A DNA stretch of 64,000 nucleotides. Origin: Lelliottia wanjuensis. Its GTDB lineage: Bacteria; Pseudomonadota; Gammaproteobacteria; Enterobacterales; Enterobacteriaceae. This document shows, one piece after another, positions 25,893 to 35,330 of the stretch. Within the stretch, counting starts at the first letter, position 1. Every line of letters starts with the position of its first letter. The notes beneath the pieces were generated by a model. It did no database searches. It was not told where the DNA came from and was given only the letters and a program-made list of their open reading frames with translations. The stretch covers positions 62,001-126,000 of the forward strand of contig NZ_JASSOT010000049.1 in assembly GCF_030238365.1 (NCBI RefSeq), written 5' to 3'. A program made the translations under genes and the position numbers.

Positions 25893-26933
25893 TTACGGTG
25901 CCGGGTAGGTATAAACCTGATGCACCGCTTCAATCTCCGCTAACACCTCTTCGCTCAACTCCAGATGGAAGCTTTCAACGTTCGTCTTCAGCTGCTCCAT
26001 CGTCGTGGCACCCAGCAGGGTGCTGGCCACGAACGGCTGACGCCGTACAAACGCCAGAGCCATCTGCGCCGGGTCCAGACCGTGGCGTTTCGCGATATCC
26101 ACATACGCCGCGACCGCTTTCTGCGTCTGCTCGCCGCTGTAACGGGTGAAACGGCTGAACAGCGTATTACGCGCTCCCGCCGGTTTGGCTCCGTTCAGGT
26201 ATTTGCCGGTCAGCGTACCAAAGGCCAGGCAGGAATAAGCCAGCAGTTCCACGCCTTCGTATTGACTGACTTCCGCCAGACCCACTTCATAGCTGCGGTT
26301 CACTAAGCTGTACGGGTTTTGAATCGTCACAATGCGCGGCAGATCGTGCTTATCCGCCAGATGCAGATAACGCATCACGCCAAACGCCGTTTCGTTCGAG
26401 ACTCCAATGTAGCGAATCTTCCCGGCTCGCTGGCACTCGGTCAGCGCTTCCAGGGTTTCGAGCAGCGTCACCACCGGCGCGCTGTCGCTCCAGGTGTAGC
26501 CGAGTTTGCCGAAGCAGTTGGTCGGACGCTGCGGCCAGTGAACCTGATATAAATCGAGATAATCGGTCTGGAGACGTTGCAGGCTGGCATCCAGCGCGGC
26601 GCGGATATTTTTGCGATCCAGAATCTGATTCGGACGAATGCCCGCGTCGTTATTGCGCGACGGGCCGCTAACTTTCGACGCCAGCACCAGCTTTTCGCGA
26701 TTGCCGCTTTTCGCCAGCCAGTTGCCAACGTAGGTTTCAGTTAATCCCTGGGTTTCCGGGCGCGGCGGCACCGGATACATCTCCGCCACGTCAATCAGGT
26801 TGATTCCCTGGCTGACGGCGTAATCGAGTTGCGCATGGGCATCGGCTTCGCTGTTTTGTTCACCGAATGTCATCGTGCCCAACCCCAGTTGGCTGATCTC
26901 CAGAGTGCTGTGGGGGATACGGTGATAATGCAT
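25893..26933 (-). CDS. tas: NADP(H)-dependent aldo-keto reductase Tas
   Basis: Aldo-keto reductase of the KvbB-like group, 346 residues as in E. coli Tas (named for suppressing tyrosine auxotrophy under starvation). The catalytic segment NLIDVAEMYP carries the Tyr; the cofactor segments SRFTRYSGEQ and STLLGATTMEQL are present. AAGGAAG precedes the ATG. Physiological substrate unknown. Confidence 0.95.
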   Translation of the reverse strand: MHYHRIPHSTLEISQLGLGTMTFGEQNSEADAHAQLDYAVSQGINLIDVAEMYPVPPRPETQGLTETYVGNWLAKSGNREKLVLASKVSGPSRNNDAGIRPNQILDRKNIRAALDASLQRLQTDYLDLYQVHWPQRPTNCFGKLGYTWSDSAPVVTLLETLEALTECQRAGKIRYIGVSNETAFGVMRYLHLADKHDLPRIVTIQNPYSLVNRSYEVGLAEVSQYEGVELLAYSCLAFGTLTGKYLNGAKPAGARNTLFSRFTRYSGEQTQKAVAAYVDIAKRHGLDPAQMALAFVRRQPFVASTLLGATTMEQLKTNVESFHLELSEEVLAEIEAVHQVYTYPAP

Positions 26934-27066
26934 AGCCGGCTTCCTTTACTGTGAAAAATGACGGCGTCAGGAACCTGCCCGACGAAGGACTATAAACATG
27001 GCAGAGGGGAAGCAAAAGGGGAAGAAAAAAATCAAAAAGGCCAGTAAGCAACTGACCTTGAACGGG

Positions 27067-27285
27067 TTATCTTTCGATGATTTGCGAAACTTCGTCGCGA
27101 TTGATCTGCATTTTATTACCCTGCTGATCGTGATAGCTGACCAGACCGGTATCGTCATCGACTTCGGGTTTGCCGTCAGTCAGGATCATTCGACCATCTT
27201 TTGTCGCCATGACGTAATCACTACTACAACCTGAAACAGCAAACGCTAAACCGACCGCTGAGATTATCACTGCCCATTTTTTCAT
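27067..27285 (-). CDS. ygdR: DUF903 lipoprotein YgdR
   Basis: Small lipoprotein, 72 residues: signal peptide ending in the lipobox VSGC (Cys at 20), then the SH3-like DUF903 domain ([18 protein letters not shown]). The frame is open to 27300, but ATG 27285 follows GAGG and matches E. coli YgdR. It is paralogous to ygdI at 54366. Function unknown. Confidence 0.93.
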   Translation of the reverse strand: MKKWAVIISAVGLAFAVSGCSSDYVMATKDGRMILTDGKPEVDDDTGLVSYHDQQGNKMQINRDEVSQIIER

Positions 27286-27419
27286 CGTTATCATCCTCAC
27301 CTGTCTCGTATCACATCATAGTGTAGTAATAACCTGAGAATGCGTCAGGAGGAAGCAGTAAAATCTTAATTGGGAGTGGATTATGTTTGATTGAGTTCAA
27401 ACTTCTCATAAATCCGCCT

Positions 27420-28106
27420 TTACGCAAAAAAGTGTCGAGCCAACAGGGCTCCGGTGAAATTCTTTTTTAAGTAAAAGCCGCGCGGCAGCGTCAGGATGGG
27501 CTCGCCGTGGGCACCAATGGCCTCGGTCAGCGCCTTGCTGTTTGCCGCTTTGGGGCGAAGCTGCATCACTTCACCATGGCGCGCCGTAATACGCTCCACC
27601 TGGCCCAGCACGATCATATCCATTAACTCTTCCCAGTCCTGCGAAAGCTGGCGTTCTTCCTCTTCGTTGGGGCTCCAGAGCAGCGGTGCGCCTACGCGGC
27701 GGTCAGCGAGAGGAATTGCCCGGTCACCTTCAATAGGCACCCACAGCACCCGCTTGAGCTTATGGCGCACGTGGCTCATTTCCCAGGTGACGCCCGTATT
27801 CCCGGTTAAGGGTGCAACGCAGACAAAGGTGGTTTCGAGCGGTCTTCCCTGGCTATCAATGGGGATGGTTTTGAGCTCAACGCCCAGCGCGGCAAAATCC
27901 TGCTCGGGTTTGCTGCCCGCGCTTGCACCCAGCCAGCGCTCCAGCAGCACGCCGATCCAGCCTTTATCCCGTTTCAGATCCTTGGGTATCGGCAAGCCCG
28001 CCATCGCCGCCAGTTCTCCAAGCGAATAGCCCGCGACGCGTTGCGCCTGGTGCAAGAGTTGCGCTTCTGTTGCAGGAGGAGAAGTCAGTGGGACGAGCGG
28101 AAGCAT
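27420..28106 (-). CDS. mutH: DNA mismatch repair endonuclease MutH
   Basis: Nicks the unmethylated strand at hemimethylated GATC sites when activated by MutS and MutL. The 228 residues carry the catalytic D70...E77-L-K79 ([12 protein letters not shown]). ATG 28106 has AAGG upstream. It faces ygdR directly; ygdQ, which lies between them in E. coli, is absent. The divergent partner is rppH across a 684-bp region. Confidence 0.96.
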   Translation of the reverse strand: MLPLVPLTSPPATEAQLLHQAQRVAGYSLGELAAMAGLPIPKDLKRDKGWIGVLLERWLGASAGSKPEQDFAALGVELKTIPIDSQGRPLETTFVCVAPLTGNTGVTWEMSHVRHKLKRVLWVPIEGDRAIPLADRRVGAPLLWSPNEEEERQLSQDWEELMDMIVLGQVERITARHGEVMQLRPKAANSKALTEAIGAHGEPILTLPRGFYLKKNFTGALLARHFFA

Positions 28107-28790
28107 AAATATAAGCCTTTGATTAAAAAATGAACCGTAAAAACAGACCTTGTGGATAGAGTTTAACTATTTCTGCGGCGTATTGGCAGGCTTATGATTT
28201 ATCGACGTTTTTAGGATGAATCTGCCTGCGTTTGAAAAGGGCAAAACCAGGTTGTTCAAAACTGGTCACTGACAATGAACAGGATCTTACACCATGTTAT
28301 CCACAGAAAAGTGGGATAACTGGGAATAACCCCCACTACTGTTTCGATTTACAGCCTTGACGTGCGACGAAAATCGAATTTTCACACAAATAGTGCCTAA
28401 GTTATTGGCACAATCTGTGGATAAAACCGACGCTGTTCGATCTTTCATCAGCACGACGATCCCTGATGTGATGATCGTCACGGTATGGCGTGCGTCCGAG
28501 CCTTTTTTGTATTTAACGGTATGAAAAATAGATAGTTATTGTTATGCTCTTTCTGGGTGAGATTATCCACCGGGAATGTTGTCCAGCGGTAATTCCATAC
28601 TTCTTCACAACTATATCCACAGAAAAAGTGAATAAAATGGCCTTCCGACAGCCTCATCTGTTTATAACTCGAGTGAAAATTGTGAGTTATTCAAATGTTA
28701 TTCCTTCGCAGCCCTGTAAGAGAGTGGTTTACCGCCTCACTGGAGTGTGAAACAATCGATCATATATAAGGTTTAGTTTGAGGTAGTCCG
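28107..28790. promoter_or_regulatory. mutH / rppH intergenic region rich in DnaA-box-like 9-mers
   Basis: This 684-bp AT-rich stretch lacks a substantial gene. Two exact TTATCCACA boxes are at 28297-28305 (+) and 28416-28424 (-). One-mismatch versions are at 28151-28159 (-), 28378-28386 (+), 28563-28571 (+) and 28613-28621 (+). GTTATCCAC and GTGGGATAAC at 28296-28320 form a hairpin-like palindrome. It also holds the ygdT remnant and presumably the mutH and rppH promoters. Confidence 0.6.
28294..28425 (+). pseudogene. ygdT: ygdT homologue interrupted by a stop codon
   Basis: E. coli ygdT is annotated as a 48-residue ORF at this locus. Translating from ATG 28294 gives MLSTEKWDNWE, then TAA at 28327, then in the same frame PPLLFRFTALTCDE and further matches ending in SVDK at 28425. 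The frame aligns without gaps to the YgdT sequence as I recall it, with the stop where E. coli has Lys. Either the gene is dead here, or the E. coli ORF is not a real gene and conservation reflects DNA function (both ends fall in DnaA-box-like motifs). Confidence 0.55.
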
Positions 28791-29321
28791 GTGATTGATG
28801 ACGATGGCTACCGCCCGAACGTAGGTATCGTAATTTGTAATCGTCAGGGCCAGGTTATGTGGGCAAGACGGTATGGTCAGCACTCCTGGCAGTTCCCGCA
28901 AGGCGGGATCAACCCAGGAGAGTCCCCAGAACAAGCGATGTATCGGGAGCTGTTCGAAGAAGTCGGCTTAAGCCGAAAAGATGTTCGCATCCTGGCTTCG
29001 ACCCGCAACTGGTTGCGTTACAAGTTACCGAAACGTTTGGTGCGTTGGGACACAAAGCCGGTTTGTATCGGCCAGAAACAAAAGTGGTTTCTTCTGCAAT
29101 TGGTGAGTAACGACTCGGAAATCAATATGCAAACCAGCAGTACGCCGGAGTTCGATGGCTGGCGCTGGGTGAGTTACTGGTATCCCGTTCGTCAGGTCGT
29201 CTCATTTAAACGCGATGTTTACCGTAGGGTGATGAAAGAGTTTGCAAGTGTGGTCATTGCGTTTCAGGAGGCCCCTCCTAAGCCGCAAAGCACACCTGCC
29301 TGGCGACGTAAAAGAGGTTAA
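28791..29321 (+). CDS. rppH: RNA pyrophosphohydrolase RppH
   Basis: Removes pyrophosphate from the 5' end of mRNAs, starting RNase E-dependent decay. The 176 residues match E. coli. The Nudix box is complete (G38 to L60; [20 protein letters not shown] then VGL). It uses a GTG start 9 bases after GAGG. ptsP follows by 12 bp in an operon. Confidence 0.97.
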   Translation: MIDDDGYRPNVGIVICNRQGQVMWARRYGQHSWQFPQGGINPGESPEQAMYRELFEEVGLSRKDVRILASTRNWLRYKLPKRLVRWDTKPVCIGQKQKWFLLQLVSNDSEINMQTSSTPEFDGWRWVSYWYPVRQVVSFKRDVYRRVMKEFASVVIAFQEAPPKPQSTPAWRRKRG

Positions 29322-29333
29322 GCAACGCAAATC

Positions 29334-31580
29334 ATGCTCACCCGCTTGCGAGAAATAGTCGAAAAGGTTGCCAGTGCCCCGCGCCTCAATGAGGCGCTGG
29401 ACATTCTGGTCACCGACATCTGTCTTGCGATGGAAACCGAAGTTTGTTCGGTGTATCTGGCCGACCACGATCGGCGCTGTTATTACCTGATGGCGACCCG
29501 CGGGTTGAAAAAACCGCGCGGCCGCACCGTTGCGCTGGCCTTTGATGAAGGGATCGTCGGCCTGGTTGGACGGCTGGCGGAACCGATCAACCTCGCCGAT
29601 GCGCAAAAACACCCAAGTTTTAAATACATCCCGTCCGTTAAGGAAGAGCGCTTTCGCGCGTTCCTCGGCGTGCCGATCATTCAGCGCCGCCAGCTTCTTG
29701 GTGTGCTGGTGGTCCAGCAGCGCGAACTGCGTCAGTTCGACGAAAGCGAAGAGTCATTCCTCGTTACGCTGGCCACGCAAATGGCCGCGATCCTCTCCCA
29801 GTCTCAGTTAGCCGCCCTGTTTGGTCAGTATCGCCAGACGCGTATCCGCGCGCTGCCTGCGTCGCCGGGTGTTGCTATCGCCGAAGGCTGGATGGACGCC
29901 ACGCTGCCGCTGATGGAGCAGGTGTACGAAGCCTCGACGCTCGATGCAGCCCTTGAACGCGAACGCCTGACCGGCGCGCTGGAAGAGGCCTCCAACGAAT
30001 TCCGTCGCTACAGCAAGCGATTTGCCGCCGGTGCTCAAAAAGAGACGGCGGCGATTTTTGACCTCTATTCACACCTGCTCTCCGATGCCCGTCTGCGCCG
30101 CGAACTCTTCGCCGAAGTGGACAAAGGATCGGTGGCCGAGTGGGCGGTTAAAAAGGTTATCGAACGTTTTGCCGAGCAGTTTGCCGCCCTGACGGATGGT
30201 TATCTGAAAGAACGTGCGGGCGATCTGCGAAGCCTGGGCCAGCGTCTTCTGTTCCATCTCGACGATACCATTCAGGGCGAAAACGCCTGGCCGAAACGCT
30301 TTGTGCTGGTCGCCGATGAACTGTCGGCCACCACGCTTGCCGAACTGCCGCACGATCGTCTGGCGGGCGTCGTGGTCCGCGACGGTGCGGCCAACTCCCA
30401 CGCGGCCATTATGGTGCGCGCGCTGGGAATTCCTACCGTTATGGGCGCGGATATTCAGCCTTCGGTGCTGCAACGCCGCACCCTGGTAGTGGACGGTTAT
30501 CGCGGCGAACTGCTGGTCGATCCTGAACCGGTGCTGCTGCAGGAATATCAACGCTTAATCAGCGAAGAAAACGAACTCAGTCGCCTTGCCGAAGACGACG
30601 TCGATCTGCCTGCACAGCTGAAAAGCGGCGAGCGGGTCAAGGTAATGCTCAACGCAGGCCTGAGTCCGGCCCACGAAGAGAAGCTCGGCAGCCGCATCGA
30701 CGGCATCGGTCTGTACCGCACGGAAATTCCTTTCATGCTGCAAAGCGGCTTCCCTTCCGAGGAGGAGCAGGTGGCGCAGTATCAGGGGATGCTGCAGATG
30801 TTTAACGACAAACCCGTCACCCTGCGCACGCTGGACGTCGGAGCCGACAAACAGCTGCCCTACATGCCGATAAGCGAAGAGAACCCGTGCCTGGGCTGGC
30901 GCGGGATCCGCATTACGCTCGACCAGCCGGAGATTTTCCTGGTGCAGGTGCGCGCCATGCTGCGTGCCAACGCGGCCACGGGCAATCTCAGCATTCTTCT
31001 GCCAATGGTCACCAGCCTCGATGAAATCGACGAAGCGCGTCGGCTCATTGAACGTGCGGGCCGTGAAGTGGAAGAGATGATCGGGTATGCGATCCCCAAA
31101 CCGCGTCTGGGCGTGATGCTCGAAGTCCCTTCGATGGTCTTTATGCTGCCGCAGCTGGCGACCCGCGTGGATTTCATCTCCGTCGGCACCAACGACCTGA
31201 CGCAGTACATCCTGGCCGTCGATCGCAACAACACCCGCGTAGCGAGCATTTACGACAGCCTGCACCCTGGGATGCTGCGGGCGCTGGCGATGATTGCGCG
31301 TGACGCCGAGCAGTACGGCATCGACCTGCGCCTGTGCGGTGAAATGGCCGGTGATTCCATGTGCGTAGCAATTCTGATTGGCCTTGGCTTCCGTCATCTG
31401 TCGATGAACGGCCGCTCGGTAGCGCGCGTGAAATACCTGCTGCGCCATATCGAGATTGAAGACGCGCAGGAGCTGGCAAAACGCAGCCTCGAGGCGCAGC
31501 TGGCGACGGAAGTTCGTCATCAGGTGGCGGCCTTTATGGAGCGTCGCGGCATGGGCGGTTTGATCCGCGGCGGCCGTTAG
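29334..31580 (+). CDS. ptsP: PTS-Ntr phosphotransferase enzyme I (EI-Ntr)
   Basis: First enzyme of the nitrogen phosphotransferase chain, passing phosphate from PEP to NPr and EIIA-Ntr. The 748 residues comprise an N-terminal GAF domain (about 15-155; glutamine/2-oxoglutarate sensing in E. coli), the swivelling domain with phospho-acceptor H356 (GAANSHAAIM), and a PEP-binding TIM barrel with GIGLYRTEIPFM and LRLCGEMAGD. It lies downstream of rppH. Confidence 0.97.
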   Translation: MLTRLREIVEKVASAPRLNEALDILVTDICLAMETEVCSVYLADHDRRCYYLMATRGLKKPRGRTVALAFDEGIVGLVGRLAEPINLADAQKHPSFKYIPSVKEERFRAFLGVPIIQRRQLLGVLVVQQRELRQFDESEESFLVTLATQMAAILSQSQLAALFGQYRQTRIRALPASPGVAIAEGWMDATLPLMEQVYEASTLDAALERERLTGALEEASNEFRRYSKRFAAGAQKETAAIFDLYSHLLSDARLRRELFAEVDKGSVAEWAVKKVIERFAEQFAALTDGYLKERAGDLRSLGQRLLFHLDDTIQGENAWPKRFVLVADELSATTLAELPHDRLAGVVVRDGAANSHAAIMVRALGIPTVMGADIQPSVLQRRTLVVDGYRGELLVDPEPVLLQEYQRLISEENELSRLAEDDVDLPAQLKSGERVKVMLNAGLSPAHEEKLGSRIDGIGLYRTEIPFMLQSGFPSEEEQVAQYQGMLQMFNDKPVTLRTLDVGADKQLPYMPISEENPCLGWRGIRITLDQPEIFLVQVRAMLRANAATGNLSILLPMVTSLDEIDEARRLIERAGREVEEMIGYAIPKPRLGVMLEVPSMVFMLPQLATRVDFISVGTNDLTQYILAVDRNNTRVASIYDSLHPGMLRALAMIARDAEQYGIDLRLCGEMAGDSMCVAILIGLGFRHLSMNGRSVARVKYLLRHIEIEDAQELAKRSLEAQLATEVRHQVAAFMERRGMGGLIRGGR

Positions 31581-31735
31581 CACTCTCTTTTCGTATACAC
31601 ATCTTTTACATCTCGGGCGCATCCTCTGCGCCTGCCTTGTGCTATGATTCGCAACTTTGGAGCGTTGGTTAACCCTGCGCGCGTCTATTTTTCGCTGTCC
31701 ACTTTCAGCGGAATAACAACATCTTGTGGTGACAG

Positions 31736-32611
31736 ATGAACAGTGGTTATCTGCATTTTCCGGAATTTGATCCGGTCATTTTCTCAGTTGGTCCCGTTGC
31801 GCTTCACTGGTACGGTCTTATGTATCTGGTGGGTTTCATTTTTGCCATGTGGCTTGCCAGCCGTCGCGCCGGTCGTCCGGGCAGCGGATGGACCAAAAAC
31901 GAAGTTGAAAACCTGCTATACGCGGGCTTCCTCGGGGTGTTCCTCGGTGGGCGTATCGGCTATGTGCTGTTCTACAATTTCCCGATCTTCCTGAGCGATC
32001 CACTCTATCTGTTCCGCGTTTGGGACGGCGGCATGTCCTTCCACGGCGGCCTGATTGGTGTGATTCTGGTGATGGTGATCTTCGCTAAACGCACCAAACG
32101 CAACTTCTTCCAGGTGGCTGATTTCATTGCTCCTCTGATCCCGTTTGGCCTTGGCGCCGGGCGTCTGGGTAACTTCATCAACGGCGAGCTGTGGGGCCGT
32201 GTGGACCCGAGCGTCTCCTGGACGATGCTGTTCCCGAACTCTCGTGCGGAAGATATCGCGCTGCTGCCGTCGCACCCGGAATGGCAGTCTATCTTCGATA
32301 CCTACGGCTCACTGCCGCGCCATATGTCTCAGCTGTATGAGCTGGCGCTCGAAGGCGTGGTGCTGTTTATCATCCTGAATCTGTTTATCCGCAAACCACG
32401 TCCAATGGGCTCTGTCTCCGGACTGTTCCTGATTGGTTACGGCGCGTTCCGTATCATCGTTGAATTCTTCCGCCAGCCGGATCAGCAGTTCACCGGTGAG
32501 TGGGTTCAGTACATCAGCATGGGGCAGATTCTCTCTATCCCGATGATTGTCGCGGGTATCATTATGATGATTTGGGCGTACCGTCGTCGTCCACAGCAAC
32601 AGCTTTCCTGA
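31736..32611 (+). CDS. lgt: Prolipoprotein diacylglyceryl transferase
   Basis: Inner-membrane enzyme that adds diacylglycerol to the lipobox Cys of prolipoproteins such as MltA, YgdI and YgdR in this window. The 291 residues span the membrane about seven times and include the FHGGLIG segment with the essential His and the Lgt signature [13 protein letters not shown]. thyA begins 6 bp later. Confidence 0.97.
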   Translation: MNSGYLHFPEFDPVIFSVGPVALHWYGLMYLVGFIFAMWLASRRAGRPGSGWTKNEVENLLYAGFLGVFLGGRIGYVLFYNFPIFLSDPLYLFRVWDGGMSFHGGLIGVILVMVIFAKRTKRNFFQVADFIAPLIPFGLGAGRLGNFINGELWGRVDPSVSWTMLFPNSRAEDIALLPSHPEWQSIFDTYGSLPRHMSQLYELALEGVVLFIILNLFIRKPRPMGSVSGLFLIGYGAFRIIVEFFRQPDQQFTGEWVQYISMGQILSIPMIVAGIIMMIWAYRRRPQQQLS

Positions 32612-32617
32612 GGAACC

Positions 32618-33412
32618 ATGAAACAGTATCTTGAACTGATGAAAAAAGTGCTCGATGAGGGCACGCCGAAAAACGATCGCACCGGTACCGGAACGCTCTC
32701 CATTTTTGGCCACCAGATGCGCTTTAACCTGCAGGAAGGTTTTCCGCTGGTGACGACTAAGCGCTGCCATTTGCGCTCGATCATTCATGAACTGCTCTGG
32801 TTCCTGCAAGGCGATACCAATGTGGCGTATCTGCACGAAAACAACGTCTCAATCTGGGACGAATGGGCAGATGAAAACGGCAACCTGGGCCCGGTCTACG
32901 GCAAGCAGTGGCGCGCGTGGCCAACGCCTGATGGCCGTCATATCGACCAAATCACCACCGTTCTGAACCAGCTGAAAAACGATCCCGATTCGCGTCGTAT
33001 CATCGTTTCAGCCTGGAACGTCGGTGAGCTGGACAAAATGGCGCTGGCACCTTGCCACGCCTTCTTCCAGTTCTATGTCGCTGACGGCAAGCTCTCCTGC
33101 CAGCTGTATCAGCGCTCTTGCGACGTGTTCCTCGGTCTGCCGTTCAATATCGCCAGCTACGCCTTACTGGTGCATATGATTGCGCAGCAGTGCGACCTCG
33201 AAGTCGGAGATTTTGTCTGGACCGGTGGCGATACGCACCTCTACAGCAACCACATGGAACAGACGCATCTGCAGCTGAGCCGCGAACCGCGCGCGCTGCC
33301 GAAGCTGGTTATCAAGCGTAAGCCGGAATCCATCTTCGACTATCGCTTCGACGATTTCGAGATTGAAGGCTACGATCCGCACCCCGGCATCAAAGCCCCT
33401 GTCGCTATCTGA
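32618..33412 (+). CDS. thyA: Thymidylate synthase
   Basis: Converts dUMP to dTMP with methylene-tetrahydrofolate. The 264 residues are the E. coli length, placing the nucleophile at C146 ([10 protein letters not shown]); the phosphate-binding [13 protein letters not shown] and the start [15 protein letters not shown] are conserved. GAGG precedes the ATG. It is coupled to lgt as in E. coli, and an intrinsic terminator follows. Confidence 0.98.
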   Translation: MKQYLELMKKVLDEGTPKNDRTGTGTLSIFGHQMRFNLQEGFPLVTTKRCHLRSIIHELLWFLQGDTNVAYLHENNVSIWDEWADENGNLGPVYGKQWRAWPTPDGRHIDQITTVLNQLKNDPDSRRIIVSAWNVGELDKMALAPCHAFFQFYVADGKLSCQLYQRSCDVFLGLPFNIASYALLVHMIAQQCDLEVGDFVWTGGDTHLYSNHMEQTHLQLSREPRALPKLVIKRKPESIFDYRFDDFEIEGYDPHPGIKAPVAI

Positions 33413-33430
33413 TAACGTCTATCCTCACAC

Positions 33431-33460
33431 AACCGGTGCTCTTGAGCGCCGGTTTTTTTT
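33431..33460 (+). terminator. Terminator of lgt-thyA
   Basis: ACCGGTGCT and AGCGCCGGT pair around CTTG, followed by eight T residues. Confidence 0.9.
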
Positions 33461-33475
33461 GCCCTGATTTCGCTT

Positions 33476-33545
33476 TTACGAGGCGCTTTCCAGCGTTTTT
33501 GCAACGCAATGCAACGGATGATTTTTCGCGGAAAGCGCCTCGTAA
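33476..33545. repeat. 16-bp perfect inverted repeat upstream of ppdA
   Basis: TTACGAGGCGCTTTCC (33476-33491) and its exact reverse complement (33530-33545) flank a 38-bp spacer. The right arm ends 51 bp before ppdA. It has no terminator T-run and does not resemble the REP units elsewhere in the window. Confidence 0.75.
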
Positions 33546-33596
33546 CCTTCACTTTCTTCAGTCGTTTTTATTGCCCGCTCTCGTCACACTGCGAGC

Positions 33597-34058
33597 ATGA
33601 AAAAACAACGCGGCTTTACGCTTACCGAAACCCTGTTTGCCATCGCGCTGGTCGTCATTCTCAGCGCCACGGGTCTGTCCGGCTGGCAAAGCTGGCAACA
33701 CCAGCAGCGCCTGTGGCAAACCGCCCATCAGGTCAGAGATTACCTGGTGCAGCTGCGCAACGACGCGAACGGCTACAACCGGGATCATCTCATCATCGCC
33801 AAAAAGGACGGTGAAAGCTGGTGTCTGTTGACGACCAAAATGGTGGATTGTCAGTCCCGGGATCGTCGGGTGCTCAACTCACACTGGCCGGAAGTGACCC
33901 TCGCGGAGCTGACGCCTTCCCTGGGTTTTTATGGGCTACGGGATACCGCCTGGCCTGGGCGAGTACGCGTCAAAAGTTCTGTGGGTGAGTGGCTCGTTAT
34001 CGTGTCGAACACCGGTCGCATCAGGATGTGCAAAAGCACGGGGAAAGGAACATGTTAA
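33597..34058 (+). CDS. ppdA: Prepilin-type protein PpdA
   Basis: Type IV pilin/pseudopilin-like protein, 153 residues. The prepilin peptidase site is visible as RG-FTLTE, followed by a hydrophobic helix (LFAIALVVILSATGL). It is the first gene of ppdA-ppdB-ygdB-ppdC, whose reading frames all overlap. ATG 33597 has only a weak ribosome site. E. coli homologues are minor pilin-like proteins of uncertain assembly. Confidence 0.9.
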   Translation: MKKQRGFTLTETLFAIALVVILSATGLSGWQSWQHQQRLWQTAHQVRDYLVQLRNDANGYNRDHLIIAKKDGESWCLLTTKMVDCQSRDRRVLNSHWPEVTLAELTPSLGFYGLRDTAWPGRVRVKSSVGEWLVIVSNTGRIRMCKSTGKGTC

Positions 34059-34612
34059 ATCAACGCGGGTTCTCGCTGACAGAGGTGCTCATCGCCATGG
34101 CGATTGGCAGTATTTTACTCCTGTGCACCGCGCGTTTTCTGCCGGGTTTGCAGCGGGCGATCCTGATGCAGGAGCAACAGCAGGAACTGGAGGAAGCGAT
34201 CTGGCAGAGAGCGACCGCCATCGGCAAACAGCTGCAGAGAGCCGGATATTGCGCCGGACTTTGCCAGGGACAGGCGCTGACCCTGGGCCGCGACGGGCAC
34301 TGTGTAATTGTGCAATGGGATGCCAACAGCAACGGTCGTTGGGAAAGCTCACCCTCGACGGAGGCCGAGCAAACGGGTTATCGCCTGGAAGCAGGCGCGC
34401 TGGAGACGCAGCGCGGAGCCACGAACTGCGAAGGAAAAGGCTGGGAAAAACTGACTGAGCCTGAAAGCATCTGGGTGACGCAGTTCACAGTGAGCAAAAC
34501 CGATCACCCCGGCTTTGCCCCTGAGCTGAATATAGCGCTGGATGCTGCGCGCGCAGGGCGATTGACAGAGTCATTTCAGGCAAGGTGGCGAGTCACGGGG
34601 TTCAACCTGTGA
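34052..34612 (+). CDS. ppdB: Prepilin-type protein PpdB
   Basis: Pseudopilin, 186 residues, with the cleavage motif QRG-FSLTEVLIAMAIGSILLL. The frame opens at 33989, but ATG 34052 follows GGAAAGGA and places the motif five residues in; it overlaps ppdA by 7 bp. Cys-rich segments (YCAGLC) suggest periplasmic disulfides. Resembles PilW/GspJ-type minor pilins. Confidence 0.88.
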   Translation: MLNQRGFSLTEVLIAMAIGSILLLCTARFLPGLQRAILMQEQQQELEEAIWQRATAIGKQLQRAGYCAGLCQGQALTLGRDGHCVIVQWDANSNGRWESSPSTEAEQTGYRLEAGALETQRGATNCEGKGWEKLTEPESIWVTQFTVSKTDHPGFAPELNIALDAARAGRLTESFQARWRVTGFNL

Positions 34613-35010
34613 AGCGCCAGCAAGGGATGTCATCCCTCGCACTGGTCCTGCTGCTGCTGGTAATGGGCAGCCTGATCCTGACCGGTCTAAACCAACAGCT
34701 CGACGTTTTTACGCAAATCGTCAGCAATGAGCGCGGGGCGATTGTACAGCAGGCGGAGGCACAGTCGGCGCTGGAGTGGGGTAGAAGTCAGCCCTGGTCG
34801 GCGGCACCGGACGTTCAGTGCCGAAACGGGCTGCCGGGCCGCGTCTGTTTGCGGGGCTTGAGTGGAGACAGAGTCCTGCTCATTGCTGGCAGCGGCGAAC
34901 TGTTGCTGTGGCGTGGCGGCACCATTCAGGACAACCGCGTGGTGTTTTCACCCCACGGCTGGAGCGATTTCTGCCCCTTGAAGGAGACCGCGTTATGTCA
35001 GCTACCTTAG
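34609..35010 (+). CDS. ygdB: Pilin-locus protein YgdB (DUF2509)
   Basis: Small protein, 133 residues, of the DUF2509 family: short basic N-terminus (VKRQQG), hydrophobic helix (SSLALVLLLLVMGSLIL), then a periplasmic domain ending WSDFCPLKETALCQLP, as in E. coli YgdB. It starts with GTG at 34609, overlapping the ppdB stop by 4 bp (GTGA). It probably replaces a PilX/GspK-like subunit; function unproven. Confidence 0.87.
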   Translation: MKRQQGMSSLALVLLLLVMGSLILTGLNQQLDVFTQIVSNERGAIVQQAEAQSALEWGRSQPWSAAPDVQCRNGLPGRVCLRGLSGDRVLLIAGSGELLLWRGGTIQDNRVVFSPHGWSDFCPLKETALCQLP

Positions 35011-35318
35011 CGAGGCAAAAGGGATTTAGCATGGTAGAAGTCCTGTTGGCCATGATGCTGCTGATCATCGTCATCACCGCGCTGTCGGGCTATCATCGGG
35101 CGCTGGCGGCGCGTTTTATGATGTTTAATCAGTATCGCCAGCTCTGGCACTATGCCTGGAATGAGTCCCAGCTATCGCAGGAGACGTTACCTGCTGGCTG
35201 GCGGATAAACCGGGGGCAGACAACACAGGCCGGATGTGTCAGCATCACGGTCACACTTATTTCGCCATTGGGGCGGCAGGGTCAGATGACACGCCTGCAT
35301 TGCCCGCTTAGCCAGTAG
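34995..35318 (+). CDS. ppdC: Prepilin-type protein PpdC
   Basis: Pseudopilin of 107 residues with motif QKG-FSMVEVLLAMMLLII. ATG 34995 overlaps ygdB by 16 bp. The upstream-open frame (to 34818) would lack a pilin start and is rejected. It is the last pilin gene; recC starts 12 bp later, so pilin and recC transcription may be linked. Confidence 0.87.
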   Translation: MSATLARQKGFSMVEVLLAMMLLIIVITALSGYHRALAARFMMFNQYRQLWHYAWNESQLSQETLPAGWRINRGQTTQAGCVSITVTLISPLGRQGQMTRLHCPLSQ

Positions 35319-35330
35319 TCGGGAGCGTCT

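Noticed and set aside
28107-28790. Possible replication origin because of DnaA-box-like motifs
   Set aside because: No dnaA, dnaN, gidA/mioC or AT-rich 13-mers nearby, and the locus maps to a known non-origin region in E. coli.
30555-31622. Minus-strand ORF (355 codons) opposite ptsP
   Set aside because: Antisense shadow of the PTS enzyme I domain with no family match.
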